A stretch of DNA of 64,000 nucleotides, taken from NCBI GenBank assembly GCA_964594075.1, contig CAZQKW010000016.1, forward strand, positions 1-64,000. The letters run 5' to 3'. Positions 1-8,421 of the stretch are shown one piece after another. Source of the DNA: CAZQKW01 sp964594075. Lineage in GTDB: Bacteria > Desulfobacterota > WTBG01 > CAIYCZ01. The translations under genes were made by a program, and so were the position numbers. The first letter of the stretch is position 1. Each line of letters begins with the position of its first letter. Below the pieces are notes generated by a model that searched no databases, had not been told where the DNA came from, and was given only the letters and a program-made list of their open reading frames with translations.

Positions 1-66
1 TAAGGACTCTTAAAAAGACTATTCTTTATGCACAACAAACCCAGAAGAAGCTAAAAATATTACTTC

Positions 67-1356
67 ATGAAATTACCCCGTATTGCCGGCTATAGATATA
101 AACAATTATCCCCCGTGCAGCTGCTTATCAAAGACGAGCTCAGCGACATTTATTCTGACGAAATATGGCTGAGTTTTTCCCGGGAACTTTTTCATAAAAC
201 AGGTGGCGAGCATACACAAAAACAGACGACACAAAAAACAATTTTTACCATGCGCGTTCCGCCCGGGGACTCAGGGAACCTCTGCGTGGTAAAAAAATAT
301 ACCAGTAGGGGTTTTATTAAAAGTGCCAAAGACATGTTACGCCATTCCCGAGCCTTTCACGAATTTCAAACGGCGCTCTCCATATCTGAAAAAGGCATAT
401 TAACCCCCGAGCCTCTGGTAGTTGCCGAGTATGTGTCGCACGGCCGGGTCTCTTCAAGCCTGCTCATTACACAATTTATTGCAGATGCATATGAGCTGAA
501 AAAATATTTTATTAATCCGCAGCGCGAAACGCGTATATCCCATCAAGTATTAGAGCGCCGAAAGGTCATTGAGGCGTTCGGCACGCTAACAGCAAAAATA
601 TTTAATAGCGGAATATATCAAGATGATTTTGCGCTGAATAATTTCATGGTGAAACAGGAGGATGGAGGGGTCAAAATTTATTTTATTGATTTTGAGCGGG
701 TGGCAATTAAAAAACGGCTTTATGAACAGGAAAAAACGAAACTTCTCGCCAAGCTTAACCGGGTGGGCTGTGAAGTGACTGTCAAGGACCGCCTGCGGTT
801 TCTCACGAGCTATCTCAAAGAAGCTGCCGGACCGGCAAAAGAACTAAAACAATATGCCAGAGAACTGCAACGTGCAACCATCTCCATGCTTAAGAGGGAT
901 GTGCGGCGCGGAAGAATTACCAGTGTTTATACCGCAGAGGAATATAAAAAGTTTGACACTGGTGGTTGCCACGGAATTTGTCAAAAAGGATACCGGGAAC
1001 AAGACCTGGTTAATCAGGTTCGGCATATTTTGCACCACGATACTCAGGATACCATGAGCTTAAACTTTGGGCTGGAATCTCATGTGCTAAAGATGGTGCC
1101 TTTTAAAAAAGGTGGCGCTGCAAAAATGTGGGCAGCCATCAATGCGCTTAAGCTTGCCGGGTTTTCCATAGATTTGCCGCAGGGCTATATTGAAACAAAA
1201 AGCGGCGGATTTCTTTTTTTTAAAATACCCGAATCAGGCACATTCCTTGATTTTGAAGCAATGTGTAAAGTTTCGGGGGCAACTACCATGAATTTCCTTA
1301 AAATTAATTTCCCTGCGCAGCTTAAAAGCTGCCGTGATCTTTTAGCCACACTTTAG
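67..1356 (+). CDS. WaaP/InaA-like lipopolysaccharide kinase family protein
   Basis: Protein of 429 residues resembling the Kdo/WaaP branch of the eukaryotic-type kinase fold, which phosphorylates sugars of the LPS core on the cytoplasmic side. Seen: an N-lobe-like stretch with VVKKY (K76 or K77 as candidate ATP lysine), the catalytic-loop-like stretch YQDDFALNNF at 184-193, and IDFER at 207-211, equivalent to the DFG/DFD metal-binding motif. The usual HxD histidine is glutamine. WaaP-type kinases are about 240-270 residues; here about 160 extra C-terminal residues contain a second N-lobe-like stretch (about 338-396, K342) with no second catalytic loop. The stop is 3 bp before the radical SAM gene, so the two are probably co-transcribed. 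The family call is fairly secure; the substrate is unknown. Confidence 0.7.
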   Translation: MKLPRIAGYRYKQLSPVQLLIKDELSDIYSDEIWLSFSRELFHKTGGEHTQKQTTQKTIFTMRVPPGDSGNLCVVKKYTSRGFIKSAKDMLRHSRAFHEFQTALSISEKGILTPEPLVVAEYVSHGRVSSSLLITQFIADAYELKKYFINPQRETRISHQVLERRKVIEAFGTLTAKIFNSGIYQDDFALNNFMVKQEDGGVKIYFIDFERVAIKKRLYEQEKTKLLAKLNRVGCEVTVKDRLRFLTSYLKEAAGPAKELKQYARELQRATISMLKRDVRRGRITSVYTAEEYKKFDTGGCHGICQKGYREQDLVNQVRHILHHDTQDTMSLNFGLESHVLKMVPFKKGGAAKMWAAINALKLAGFSIDLPQGYIETKSGGFLFFKIPESGTFLDFEAMCKVSGATTMNFLKINFPAQLKSCRDLLATL

Positions 1357-1359
1357 GGC

Positions 1360-2238
1360 GTGAAACAGAAAATCCTGCCATCTTCGAGCCCGCTGGTAAA
1401 AATATTGGATGCCTCGAGTGGACGGCATTCTTTTGCCTTTCTTTATATTACCAATCTCTGTAACCTTGCCTGTGTCCATTGCGCTTTCCAATCAGCGCCA
1501 GATAAAAGGCAGTCACATATGGATGCGGAACTTGTGCTGAGAGTTTTAGATGAACTCCATGGTATTCACGATATTACCATCACCGGAGGCGAGCCGCTGC
1601 TGCACCCGGATTTCCCAAAAATTCTTTCTCATGCTTCCCGCTGTGCGTCAATTGTTTATGTAATGACCAATGGCATCTTTTTAGTCGGTTTAGAATTGCT
1701 CAAAAAGCTGGCAAACAACAATAAGAATCTACACAGCCTCAAACATATTTTAAAAAATGCGATGGACGAATTTCCTGAAAATGTGCATTTGTTTTTTCCG
1801 CTTGATACTTTTCATCTAAAGGCGTTCAGGCCATATAAATTCTTACTTAAGGGGCTGTCACAAGTTGCCGGAGAGTGGAACCTGATGGAGAATAAACCTT
1901 TTATCGGTTTTCTCACTAATGATATTTCGCCGGAAGTGAGCAAAAGGCTTTGTGATGAATTTAATGTGGGTTCCTGCTGTCATGTTGGAACCGCCATATT
2001 CTCGCCCTGGAGAAAAGTCTCGGGCATTTATTCATGGTATAGGGCGCACCCTTTAAATCAGACGCCATTTCCGGGCGGGATTTATATCAACTATAAGGGG
2101 GTGTATTTAAATGAAGGAGCACTGCTGCTTGATTTGCGAGAGGGCATTGAAACACCTTTGAAAATCGGTATATTGGATAAAAATAAACCGGATAAACGGC
2201 AACTATATAATCTTTATCTAACGGCATTTCAGCGATAG
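1360..2238 (+). CDS. Radical SAM protein
   Basis: Radical S-adenosylmethionine enzyme of 292 residues. Seen: CNLACVHC at 34-41, giving the CxxxCxxC that binds the [4Fe-4S] cluster, and TGGEP at 75-79 for SAM binding. After about residue 150 the sequence departs from well-known subfamilies and there is no C-terminal cysteine-rich SPASM or twitch domain. The start is GTG, 3 bp after the kinase stop, with no clear separate ribosome site, which suggests translational coupling. The reaction is not predictable from sequence. The neighbour suggests a role in modifying a cell-surface glycan or lipid, but this rests on position only. Confidence 0.8.
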   Translation: MKQKILPSSSPLVKILDASSGRHSFAFLYITNLCNLACVHCAFQSAPDKRQSHMDAELVLRVLDELHGIHDITITGGEPLLHPDFPKILSHASRCASIVYVMTNGIFLVGLELLKKLANNNKNLHSLKHILKNAMDEFPENVHLFFPLDTFHLKAFRPYKFLLKGLSQVAGEWNLMENKPFIGFLTNDISPEVSKRLCDEFNVGSCCHVGTAIFSPWRKVSGIYSWYRAHPLNQTPFPGGIYINYKGVYLNEGALLLDLREGIETPLKIGILDKNKPDKRQLYNLYLTAFQR

Positions 2239-2274
2239 CCTCCAGAATATTCTTCACTGCCTATCAGGATTTGC

Positions 2275-2400
2275 TAAAAAATCATCCCTGAAATTCAGGT
2301 AAACCGCAGGAGAACACAAAAACGCAATGGCAATAAAGGGAAAATGAAAACCCCAAAGCTGTGTTATCTCCAGCAATGAAATATTGCGGAGATAGCCTTG
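2275..2400 (+). repeat. Dispersed intergenic repeat, copy B
   Basis: Part of the intergenic stretch 2239-2703. It begins with a palindrome (CCTGAA-a-TTCAGG), followed by the aaaccgca block and an 18-base string AACACAAAAACGCAATGG that recurs exactly in the copy near 9.8 kb on the other strand. Its right end (aatattgcggagatagccttg-like) matches the right ends of the other copies loosely. The rest of the intergenic stretch (2401-2703) shows nothing I recognise apart from the ribosome site of the next gene. Confidence 0.6.
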
Positions 2401-2703
2401 TTGCTGCTTATGCCTTGAAAATGGCAAATTAAATGCTATATTAAAGCTGAAAATGTAAAAATTACGTAGATCAAACGAGAGAATTTTAGGGATAGCATAT
2501 GAACCAAAGGATTCTGAAGCTTCCTGCATAATGCCTCCCGGGACCCAATCCTGCGGAGGCTTTTAATTTTTTTGCGCGGGGGAAACCACAAGCACACGGA
2601 CGAAGGAATGCTTTGCGGTTACACCCCAAAAATTGAATAAAGAAGACACAGGAGGGATACAGAAAATAGTTAGTAAAGAACTGTTACAAGAGAGGAGATT
2701 AGA

Positions 2704-3159
2704 ATGTTTATTCAGCAAACAGATCTTTTTAAGGGAATGAGTCAGTCTTTCCTTGAAGACTTAAACAAGTTTGTCGTTACAGAAAATTACCAGAAGGGAG
2801 AATTTTTATTTAAAGCAGGCGAACCGGCCCATCATTTTTATGTTTTGCAACAGGGGCGGGTGCGCATCATTGTCGGAGTGGCGGGGCACACCATAACGAT
2901 GGCAAGCAATCCCGGCGAATCATTTGGCTGGTCGTGTCTGGTTGGGTTTGATTCGTATACGGCAACTGCTGAATGCCTTGTGCCGTGCACACTGATAAAA
3001 GTTGAGAAGGAAAAACTGCTCAAGCTTTTGGAGAAGGACCCTGCAAGCGGTATGTTATTTTACAAACGACTCGCCTTTGCCATAGGGCAACGACTTGTAA
3101 ACACCTATAATATGCTTCTTGCTGGGCAGGCAGAAAGCAAAGAGCCGTCGTACGGTTAA
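2704..3159 (+). CDS. Single-domain cyclic-nucleotide-binding-fold protein
   Basis: Small soluble protein (151 residues) that is only a Crp/cNMP beta-roll plus its C-terminal helix; there is no helix-turn-helix, so it is unlikely to bind DNA alone. Seen: the typical start 'LFKGMSQSFLEDL', GEFLFKAGEPAHHFYVLQQG and a phosphate-binding-cassette-like stretch. In that cassette the usual GEFFGE...RTA pattern is replaced by GESFGWS...YTATA, so the arginine that contacts the cyclic phosphate is missing. The ligand may therefore not be cAMP or cGMP. A good ribosome site (agaggag) precedes the ATG. A close relative lies at 7297-7722, on the other side of the cytochrome c genes; both may sense or signal redox state (inference). 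Confidence 0.8.
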   Translation: MFIQQTDLFKGMSQSFLEDLNKFVVTENYQKGEFLFKAGEPAHHFYVLQQGRVRIIVGVAGHTITMASNPGESFGWSCLVGFDSYTATAECLVPCTLIKVEKEKLLKLLEKDPASGMLFYKRLAFAIGQRLVNTYNMLLAGQAESKEPSYG

Positions 3160-3207
3160 ACACATTTAAATTTAATATACAATTCTAGCGAGATTCGTCT
3201 ATTCCCG

Positions 3208-4065
3208 TCATCCTGATCCGTAGCTGTGCAGGCCCGAGAGGAGAAAATTCACGCCGAGAAAGGTGAACAGCACAGCGGCAAAGCCAATTATTGAGAGCAC
3301 TGCTGTTTTTCTTCCTCGCCAGCCGCGGGTCAAACGGGCATGGATGAAAGCGGCGTAAACAAACCAGGTGATAAGCGACCAGGTTTCCTTCGGGTCCCAG
3401 CTCCAGTAGCTTCCCCACGCATAATTTGCCCACACAGCGCCGGTTATAATGCCGATACTGAGCAGTAAAAAGCCGATTGCGACTGTTTTATAAATAATTT
3501 CATCCAGCGCTTCCATTGACGGCAATAGTTCGTCGCCTGTTTTCTGAGCTGCAGAGCTTTGAGGAGCAGCTTTTCTTAATTTGATAAGGTAGGTAATGCT
3601 CGAACCAAAAGAGATGGCAAAGGCAGAATAGGAAAGAAAGCAGGTCATAACATGATAGGTCAGCCAGTTGCTTTGCAAAGCAGGTATAAGCGGCTCAATT
3701 TCATCCTGTATGTTTGGGGACAGAGACGCATAGGCCATGGCAATTGAGACCAACGGGAAAATAAAAATACCCAGCGCTTTGCTCCGATAACGAAACTCTA
3801 TAATGAGGTAAACCAGAACAGTTGTCCAGGAAAGCGACATGAGCGATTCATATAGATTGGAAAGCGGGATGTGACCATAGCCAAGCTGGTATGATTCATA
3901 CCAGCGCATGCCGAGGGCCGCCGTGTGCACCAGAAGACCTGCAATAGTAATTCCAGTAATTATTTTGCCAAATTTTGGATTGCGAAAAAACAGATACGTG
4001 AAATAGCTCACCATGCACACGAGATAGGTAATGGTTGTGATACCCAATAGTTTGGAACTTATCAT
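3208..4065 (-). CDS. ccsA: Cytochrome c biogenesis protein CcsA/ResC (System II heme handling)
   Basis: Integral membrane protein, 285 residues with about eight hydrophobic segments, forming with ResB/CcsB the System II synthetase that exports heme and ligates it to apocytochromes c. Seen: the tryptophan-rich WWD-type heme motif YWSWDPKETWSLITW in the C-terminal third, and histidines expected as heme ligands in VHTAALGMRW, TYHVMTCF, FIHARL and SGLHSYG. The gene follows resB by 11 bp on the same strand, the usual two-gene arrangement. The tetraheme cytochrome at 5677 is a likely client. Confidence 0.93.
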   Translation of the reverse strand: MISSKLLGITTITYLVCMVSYFTYLFFRNPKFGKIITGITIAGLLVHTAALGMRWYESYQLGYGHIPLSNLYESLMSLSWTTVLVYLIIEFRYRSKALGIFIFPLVSIAMAYASLSPNIQDEIEPLIPALQSNWLTYHVMTCFLSYSAFAISFGSSITYLIKLRKAAPQSSAAQKTGDELLPSMEALDEIIYKTVAIGFLLLSIGIITGAVWANYAWGSYWSWDPKETWSLITWFVYAAFIHARLTRGWRGRKTAVLSIIGFAAVLFTFLGVNFLLSGLHSYGSG

Positions 4066-4076
4066 GAGAAGCCTCT

Positions 4077-5471
4077 TTAGGATTTTAAATTTTTGAACAA
4101 TGTTTCAAATTCTCTGGCAAATGCCGCATGGTTTTTATTGGTCGAACCGCCCAGCACCGCTTTAAACTCGCCCTCCTTTTTTTCGATGCGCAACCAGATG
4201 CGCCGATGGGAGGTAAAAAAAGCGACAAATGTTCCGACTACCAGAAGCGCGCAGCCCAGCCATACAATCCACACCCCGGGATCACGCGTTACCTGTAATC
4301 CGGTAAAGTATGTCGGTTCAAAGTTGAGTAATTGTATGTCGAACGGCCGGTCTCCTTTGCCATGAAAATCCGGATACCGGGCAAACACCCAGGTGGTAAA
4401 ATTTTCCGTGCCGTCTTTGAGAACCGTGAGATTTAGCGCCGGATTGTTTAACTGCTCAGACCGCGAAAAAGCCTTTCCATCAGCGCCCATAGAAAAATCA
4501 GCAAGAAACTCATTAGCCCGAATCGCAAAGGGCGTTCCCGGTATTGATGCCGTTGAACCAACCTTTACCTCAAGCTCATGCTTCCCTCCCCCGTCTTTTT
4601 GTGTCAGTCTGATACGGGCACTGCCACTGCCATCAGGAGCTGCACCGTAGGTTGACTGATAAAAAAAGATTCCCCGGTAGATCAGAGGATCGTTTACCTC
4701 AATCGTTTTCCGCAGGACTTCTTTATTGTCCTCAAGTATGGTGAGAACGCTTTTATAGTCTTTTGGGCGCTGCGAGCCCTCATAATAGGACACTTCAAAT
4801 TTATCGCAGCGAACCCCAAAATCAAGTTTCTTAATTGCATTGGATTTTTTCATCTGGATAACATTGGAGGTCTGTCCTTCAACAATCTGCATGTACCCCT
4901 GGAAGCCAAGGAGCCCTGCTATCGCGCCAACAATTATGATTACCAGGCCAAGGTGCGTCAGGTAAAACCCCAACCTGGTATAACGGCCGCTTTCAGAAAA
5001 AAAATGCCACTCTCCCGCGTTTTTTATCAAAGAAGGTTTTTTTAAATAGTTCCCAATAGCAGTTATGGTTTGCTCTTCATGCTGTGGGGTAAATTTTTTC
5101 AAATTAAATTTCTTTACCAAAGCGAGGCTTTGGAGAAGCCCGTCGTCAAGAATTGTGGCACCATGAAACATAAGGCGCCAAATGCGGGGCAGGCGATTGA
5201 TAGAACAGGCAATCAGGTTCAGGGTAAAAAGGCTTATGAGTGCGATAAACCACCAGGTGTGAAACAAATCAAAGAAGCCCAGTGCGCTGAATAGGTTATA
5301 GGTTGACCTCCTATACAGTTGCAAATACCGCATGGGTGCTTCGTTTTGTGGAATGAGCGTCCCTATAACGCATACGGCGGAAAGCAGGATGAGCAGCGCA
5401 ATGGTAAGCTTAATGGAAATTAAGAAATTCCATATCCGGGCAAAGGCACTTTTTTTATTTTCAGCGCTCAT
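4077..5471 (-). CDS. resB: Cytochrome c biogenesis protein ResB
   Basis: ResB/Ccs1 family partner of CcsA (464 residues). Seen: N-terminal membrane segments (residues about 15-35 and 70-90), a third near 170-190 (LGFYLTHLGLVIIIVGAIAGLL), a large extracytoplasmic domain, and a last membrane helix at about 400-420 (WIVWLGCALLVVGTFVAFF) followed by the typical 'SHRRIW'. ResB passes reduced apocytochrome thiols and stabilises the complex. It is transcribed divergently from the tetraheme cytochrome across about 205 bp. Length and topology match the family. Confidence 0.92.
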   Translation of the reverse strand: MSAENKKSAFARIWNFLISIKLTIALLILLSAVCVIGTLIPQNEAPMRYLQLYRRSTYNLFSALGFFDLFHTWWFIALISLFTLNLIACSINRLPRIWRLMFHGATILDDGLLQSLALVKKFNLKKFTPQHEEQTITAIGNYLKKPSLIKNAGEWHFFSESGRYTRLGFYLTHLGLVIIIVGAIAGLLGFQGYMQIVEGQTSNVIQMKKSNAIKKLDFGVRCDKFEVSYYEGSQRPKDYKSVLTILEDNKEVLRKTIEVNDPLIYRGIFFYQSTYGAAPDGSGSARIRLTQKDGGGKHELEVKVGSTASIPGTPFAIRANEFLADFSMGADGKAFSRSEQLNNPALNLTVLKDGTENFTTWVFARYPDFHGKGDRPFDIQLLNFEPTYFTGLQVTRDPGVWIVWLGCALLVVGTFVAFFTSHRRIWLRIEKKEGEFKAVLGGSTNKNHAAFAREFETLFKNLKS

Positions 5472-5606
5472 GCAGCAGGGTCTCCGTAGAATAAAATTTT
5501 GCGGAAATTGGCTTATTAGTTGCTGATAATTAATAACAGAACTAACTCTATGAATGCAAGTGCTACGTGATGTTTAAAATATTTTCAATGAAACGTCAAA
5601 AACCTA

Positions 5607-5636
5607 TTGACATCCGTATTCTTTTTTTGATACTAA
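5607..5636 (+). promoter_or_regulatory. Sigma-70-type promoter for the cytochrome gene
   Basis: TTGACA at 5607-5612, a 17-18-base spacer rich in T, and ATACTA/TACTAA as -10. It sits about 40 bp before the GTG start at 5677 in the resB/cytochrome divergent region. Confidence 0.55.
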
Positions 5637-5676
5637 AGCATAAAATTTTTAACAATTTTAACTTAAGGATGCAATT

Positions 5677-6198
5677 GTGAAAAAATGGGTCGTATATACG
5701 CTGCTTGCGCTGTTGCTTTTTGGGTTGCCTTTCATAGCCTATACTGCGGATGAGTATGTCGGAGCAAAAAAGTGCAAACTCTGCCATATAAAAATATACA
5801 AATCCTGGGAGAAAACCAAGCACGGCACCGCCTTTGATACGTTAAGCGCCGGTGTGGCTGCTGAGGCGAAAAAGAAAGCCAACCTTGATCCGCAGAAGGA
5901 CTATTCATCTGATCCTCAATGTATTGATTGCCACACCACCGGCAACAATGTTCAATTCCCGGGAATACAATGCGAAGTGTGTCACGGCGCTGGGAAAAAA
6001 TACACTGCTATCGGCATTATGAACAAAAAGCTGTGGAAAGAAAACCCCGAAAAGCAGCGCAAACTTGCTTTAGATGCCGGCCTTATTGTAAAGCCCGATG
6101 AAGCACTGTGCAATAAGTGCCATAACGAGAAAAGCCCCACCTATACCCCGTTTAATTTTGATGAGCGATATAAAGAAGTAGCTCACAAAAATGAGTAA
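5677..6198 (+). CDS. Exported tetraheme c-type cytochrome (cytochrome c554-like)
   Basis: Periplasmic electron carrier of 173 residues. Seen: an N-terminal signal peptide (MKKWVVYTLLALLLFG..., cleavage near 'AYTAD') and four CxxCH heme-binding motifs: CKLCH 33-37, CIDCH 82-86, CEVCH 99-103, CNKCH 145-149. The spacing and the phrase 'GIQCEVCHGAGKKY' match the cytochrome c554-like multiheme family common in anaerobes. The start is GTG with AAGGA 9 bases upstream. Its maturation would use the divergent ccsA/resB pair. The electron partner is not evident here. Confidence 0.88.
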   Translation: MKKWVVYTLLALLLFGLPFIAYTADEYVGAKKCKLCHIKIYKSWEKTKHGTAFDTLSAGVAAEAKKKANLDPQKDYSSDPQCIDCHTTGNNVQFPGIQCEVCHGAGKKYTAIGIMNKKLWKENPEKQRKLALDAGLIVKPDEALCNKCHNEKSPTYTPFNFDERYKEVAHKNE

Positions 6199-6218
6199 TC
6201 CCTTTCAGCACTTTCTTC

Positions 6219-6428
6219 AAAATTAGCCCTGAATCAGGCAAACCGCATGAGATCACAGTATCGTGTCAAAAAATTAATACCCGAGTTTTGGGGTTTTTCT
6301 CTGTCACAACAATGTGCTTTTCCGCTGGCATCACGATCCTGGCGCAGACGGTTGTGTTGTGCCGATGGAAAACCCATAGACGCTTCTTCATCCCCATCAA
6401 TAAAATATTTTGGAGAAGGTCCTTTCTG
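6219..6428 (+). repeat. Dispersed intergenic repeat, copy A (longest)
   Basis: Intergenic stretch after the cytochrome gene. Its left end (palindrome CCTGA-a-TCAGG, then aaaccgcatgaga) matches copy B, and its right half (ttgtgttg...gccgat, then cgcttcttcatcc and ATCAATAAAATATTTTGG) matches the copy at 48.05 kb. This makes it the link between partial copies. Short open frames through it look like by-products of the repeat and not genes. Confidence 0.65.
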
Positions 6429-6443
6429 TTTTTTGTTTGGTAT

Positions 6444-6479
6444 AAAAAGAGGCCGGTCATATTTGACTGGCCTCTTTTT
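6444..6479. terminator. Bidirectional intrinsic terminator
   Basis: Stem AAAAAGAGGCCGGTCA at 6444-6459 with TGACTGGCCTCTTTTT at 6464-6479 (one G-T pair) and a 4-base loop. The A/T tract on each side gives a U-run in both directions, closing the cytochrome gene (plus) and the thiF-like gene (minus). Confidence 0.85.
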
Positions 6480-6533
6480 ATGGGCGTTGTCCGAATCCAA
6501 AGGTTTCTGTCTAATAAGTCGTGGCTGACTTTT

Positions 6534-7262
6534 TTAGCGTTTACACACTGGACAGTTGGGATCTTTATTAATAGCCACTTTCTGAAACTCCATCAACTCA
6601 CCATCCCAGATTAGAAGCCTGCCTTTAAGATTTTTTCCAATTCCTGTTAGCCATTTAATGGCTTCTGTTGCCTCAAGCACGCCGATTACGCCAGGTGTGA
6701 CACCGGCTACCGGAAAAACTGCCGGTGGCGGAGAGCCGGGGAAAATGCAGTACAGGCAGGGAGTTTCCGGTGTATGAATAAAAGTGAGCTGTCCTGAAAG
6801 GCCGTAGATACCTGCATGAATGAAGGGTACCCCTTTTTTTGCCGCATAGCGATTAAGGACATGGCGGGTGGGAAAGTTGTCCAGACAGTCCAGAATAATA
6901 TCGCTGGCGCCGACCAGTTTGGCTACTGTTTCATCGTTTATCGTCGCATTCAGCGGCTCAATCGCAACATGAGGATTGAGCTCTTGGAGAGTTTCCTGGG
7001 CGGAATCCGTTTTGCTCCTGCCAAGATCCTTCTCAGTGTGGAGCAGCTGACGATTCAGGTTTGAGAGTTCTGGCGAGCCATTATCACAGATTCTGATCGT
7101 GCCAATGCCTGCCACGGCCAGATACATCGCAACCGGCGACCCCAAACCTCCTGCGCCGGCAATGAATACCGTTGCGGAACGGAGTCTTTCCTGCCCCTCT
7201 TCGCCCCAGTTTCGAATCAGCATCTGGCGATGATAACGTTCCCGTTCTTTGTGAGTCAGCAT
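6534..7262 (-). CDS. ThiF/MoeB/HesA-family adenylyltransferase (E1-like)
   Basis: E1-like enzyme of 242 residues that adenylates the C-terminus of a ubiquitin-like sulfur carrier (ThiS, MoaD or similar) for thiamine, molybdopterin or other sulfur chemistry. Seen: the nucleotide-binding GAGGLGSPVAMYLAVAG near residue 35, 'LSNLNRQLLH' with the adenylation arginine, 'DCLDNFPTRH', and two CxxC pairs (CLYC, CPVC) forming the structural zinc site. It lacks the rhodanese domain of MOCS3-type proteins. No sulfur-carrier gene is adjacent. Ribosome site AGGGG precedes the ATG. ThiF, MoeB and HesA cannot be told apart here. Confidence 0.85.
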   Translation of the reverse strand: MLTHKERERYHRQMLIRNWGEEGQERLRSATVFIAGAGGLGSPVAMYLAVAGIGTIRICDNGSPELSNLNRQLLHTEKDLGRSKTDSAQETLQELNPHVAIEPLNATINDETVAKLVGASDIILDCLDNFPTRHVLNRYAAKKGVPFIHAGIYGLSGQLTFIHTPETPCLYCIFPGSPPPAVFPVAGVTPGVIGVLEATEAIKWLTGIGKNLKGRLLIWDGELMEFQKVAINKDPNCPVCKR

Positions 7263-7296
7263 GATAACCCCTGTTTAATTGCTTTACGGCTGTTCG

Positions 7297-7722
7297 TCAA
7301 TAATGTTCTACAATGTTTTCCAGACGCCGGGCAATCACATCAGCCAGGTTATCCATTACTTTTAAGCCGAGGGAATGGTTTTCTCTGAACAGAGCCATGA
7401 TATCTGAAGCCTGTATGCGAATAAATGTCGAATCTTCCGCGCATTCGGCAGTCGCCGTGTAATATTTATTGTATTTTACAAAGGCCGACCAACCCAGGAT
7501 TTTCCCGGGTTCCATGATTTCAATTATATTCTTGCCGCGCAGGTTGATACGTGCTTTCCCTGTTTGCAGGATATAGATTCGGTCAGCAATATCGCCCGCT
7601 TTCCAGATGACGGTATCCTTCGGCAGTGCTTCTTCCTGACAAATAGGCAGTATTTTTTTTAGTTCTTCATCGGTCAGGCCTGAAAATATTTCAGCATTTT
7701 TAATGTGTTCAATGGTTACCAT
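7297..7722 (-). CDS. Single-domain cyclic-nucleotide-binding-fold protein
   Basis: A 141-residue cNMP-fold protein without a DNA-binding domain, related to the one at 2704. Seen: 'AEIFSGLTDEELKKIL', DTVIWKAGDIADRIYILQTGKARI, and the unusual cassette GKILGWSAF...YYTATAECAED, again with GWS and YTATA in place of GE and RTA, so the phosphate-contacting arginine is absent. The ATG at 7722 is chosen because AAAGGGGG lies just upstream; a reading 7 codons longer is possible. It follows aroK by 53 bp and precedes the thiF-like gene by 34 bp on the same strand, so these may form one transcript. Confidence 0.8.
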   Translation of the reverse strand: MVTIEHIKNAEIFSGLTDEELKKILPICQEEALPKDTVIWKAGDIADRIYILQTGKARINLRGKNIIEIMEPGKILGWSAFVKYNKYYTATAECAEDSTFIRIQASDIMALFRENHSLGLKVMDNLADVIARRLENIVEHY

Positions 7723-7775
7723 GGCTGCCCCCTTTTGTAACAAGGCGTTTTAGATCGATCTGACAGGACAAAAAA

Positions 7776-8315
7776 TTAAATCTTTGAGCCGGCGCGCTTC
7801 TTTTCAATCCATACATTATATATCTCAATAATCTCCCCGGCAATTCTGTCAATCGTTTTTCCTGCCGTTTCAACAGTAACATCCAGTGCTTTCTGGTAGA
7901 GGGGTGTGCGTTGTTGTAATATCTCCTGAACCTCTTCAATGAATGTTTTATTGCCCGACAGAGAAGGACGGCTGGTATCGTATTTTATGCGGTCAATAAT
8001 AGTATCCACATCAGCTTTCAACCAGAATAAAAGACCATTCTGTTTAAGTATGCGAACATTCTGTTCTCTGAGAATCACCCCGCCGCCCGTGTCTATGACG
8101 CAGGCGTCTTGCTGGGCTGCTTCCGCGACAGCCTGTGATTCAAGATCCCGAAAATATTCCCATCCGCGTTTTTCTACGATTTCAGTAATTGAACAGCCAG
8201 CGCGCTGCGTTATCATAGCATCCAATTGCAGTAATGGCCACGCAAGTTTCTGTGCCACTTTTTCACCCACAACTGTTTTGCCAGCTCCCCGATACCCAAT
8301 AAGAACTATATTCAT
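7776..8315 (-). CDS. aroK: Shikimate kinase
   Basis: Cytosolic P-loop kinase that phosphorylates shikimate at the 3-hydroxyl, using ATP, on the way to chorismate. Seen: Walker A GYRGAGKT at 8-15, the shikimate-binding LDAMI (D near 32), 'EYFRDLES' with the substrate arginine, the GGG loop (DTGGGVILRE) and the lid region 'DTSRPSLSG'. At 179 residues it has family length. It lies just downstream of aroE on the same strand (about 106-bp gap) and supplies the chorismate used by the trp operon at 29 kb. Confidence 0.95.
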   Translation of the reverse strand: MNIVLIGYRGAGKTVVGEKVAQKLAWPLLQLDAMITQRAGCSITEIVEKRGWEYFRDLESQAVAEAAQQDACVIDTGGGVILREQNVRILKQNGLLFWLKADVDTIIDRIKYDTSRPSLSGNKTFIEEVQEILQQRTPLYQKALDVTVETAGKTIDRIAGEIIEIYNVWIEKKRAGSKI

Positions 8316-8421
8316 AAGCGAGAAATCTTAAATGTTTATTCCGCAATTCGGATGTATTTGTTCACGGAAAAGAACGCTCAATGCATTATGTTCCCTTCAA
8401 AGCCCGCACTGTGATCGACCG

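Noticed and set aside
2254..2529. 91-codon minus-strand frame in the gap after the radical SAM gene
   Set aside because: It runs through a dispersed repeat copy and has no ribosome site or homology signal.
6234..6500. Short frames on both strands after the cytochrome gene
   Set aside because: They lie in repeat copy A and the terminator; related frames in copy D differ in length and reading frame, so they look non-coding.
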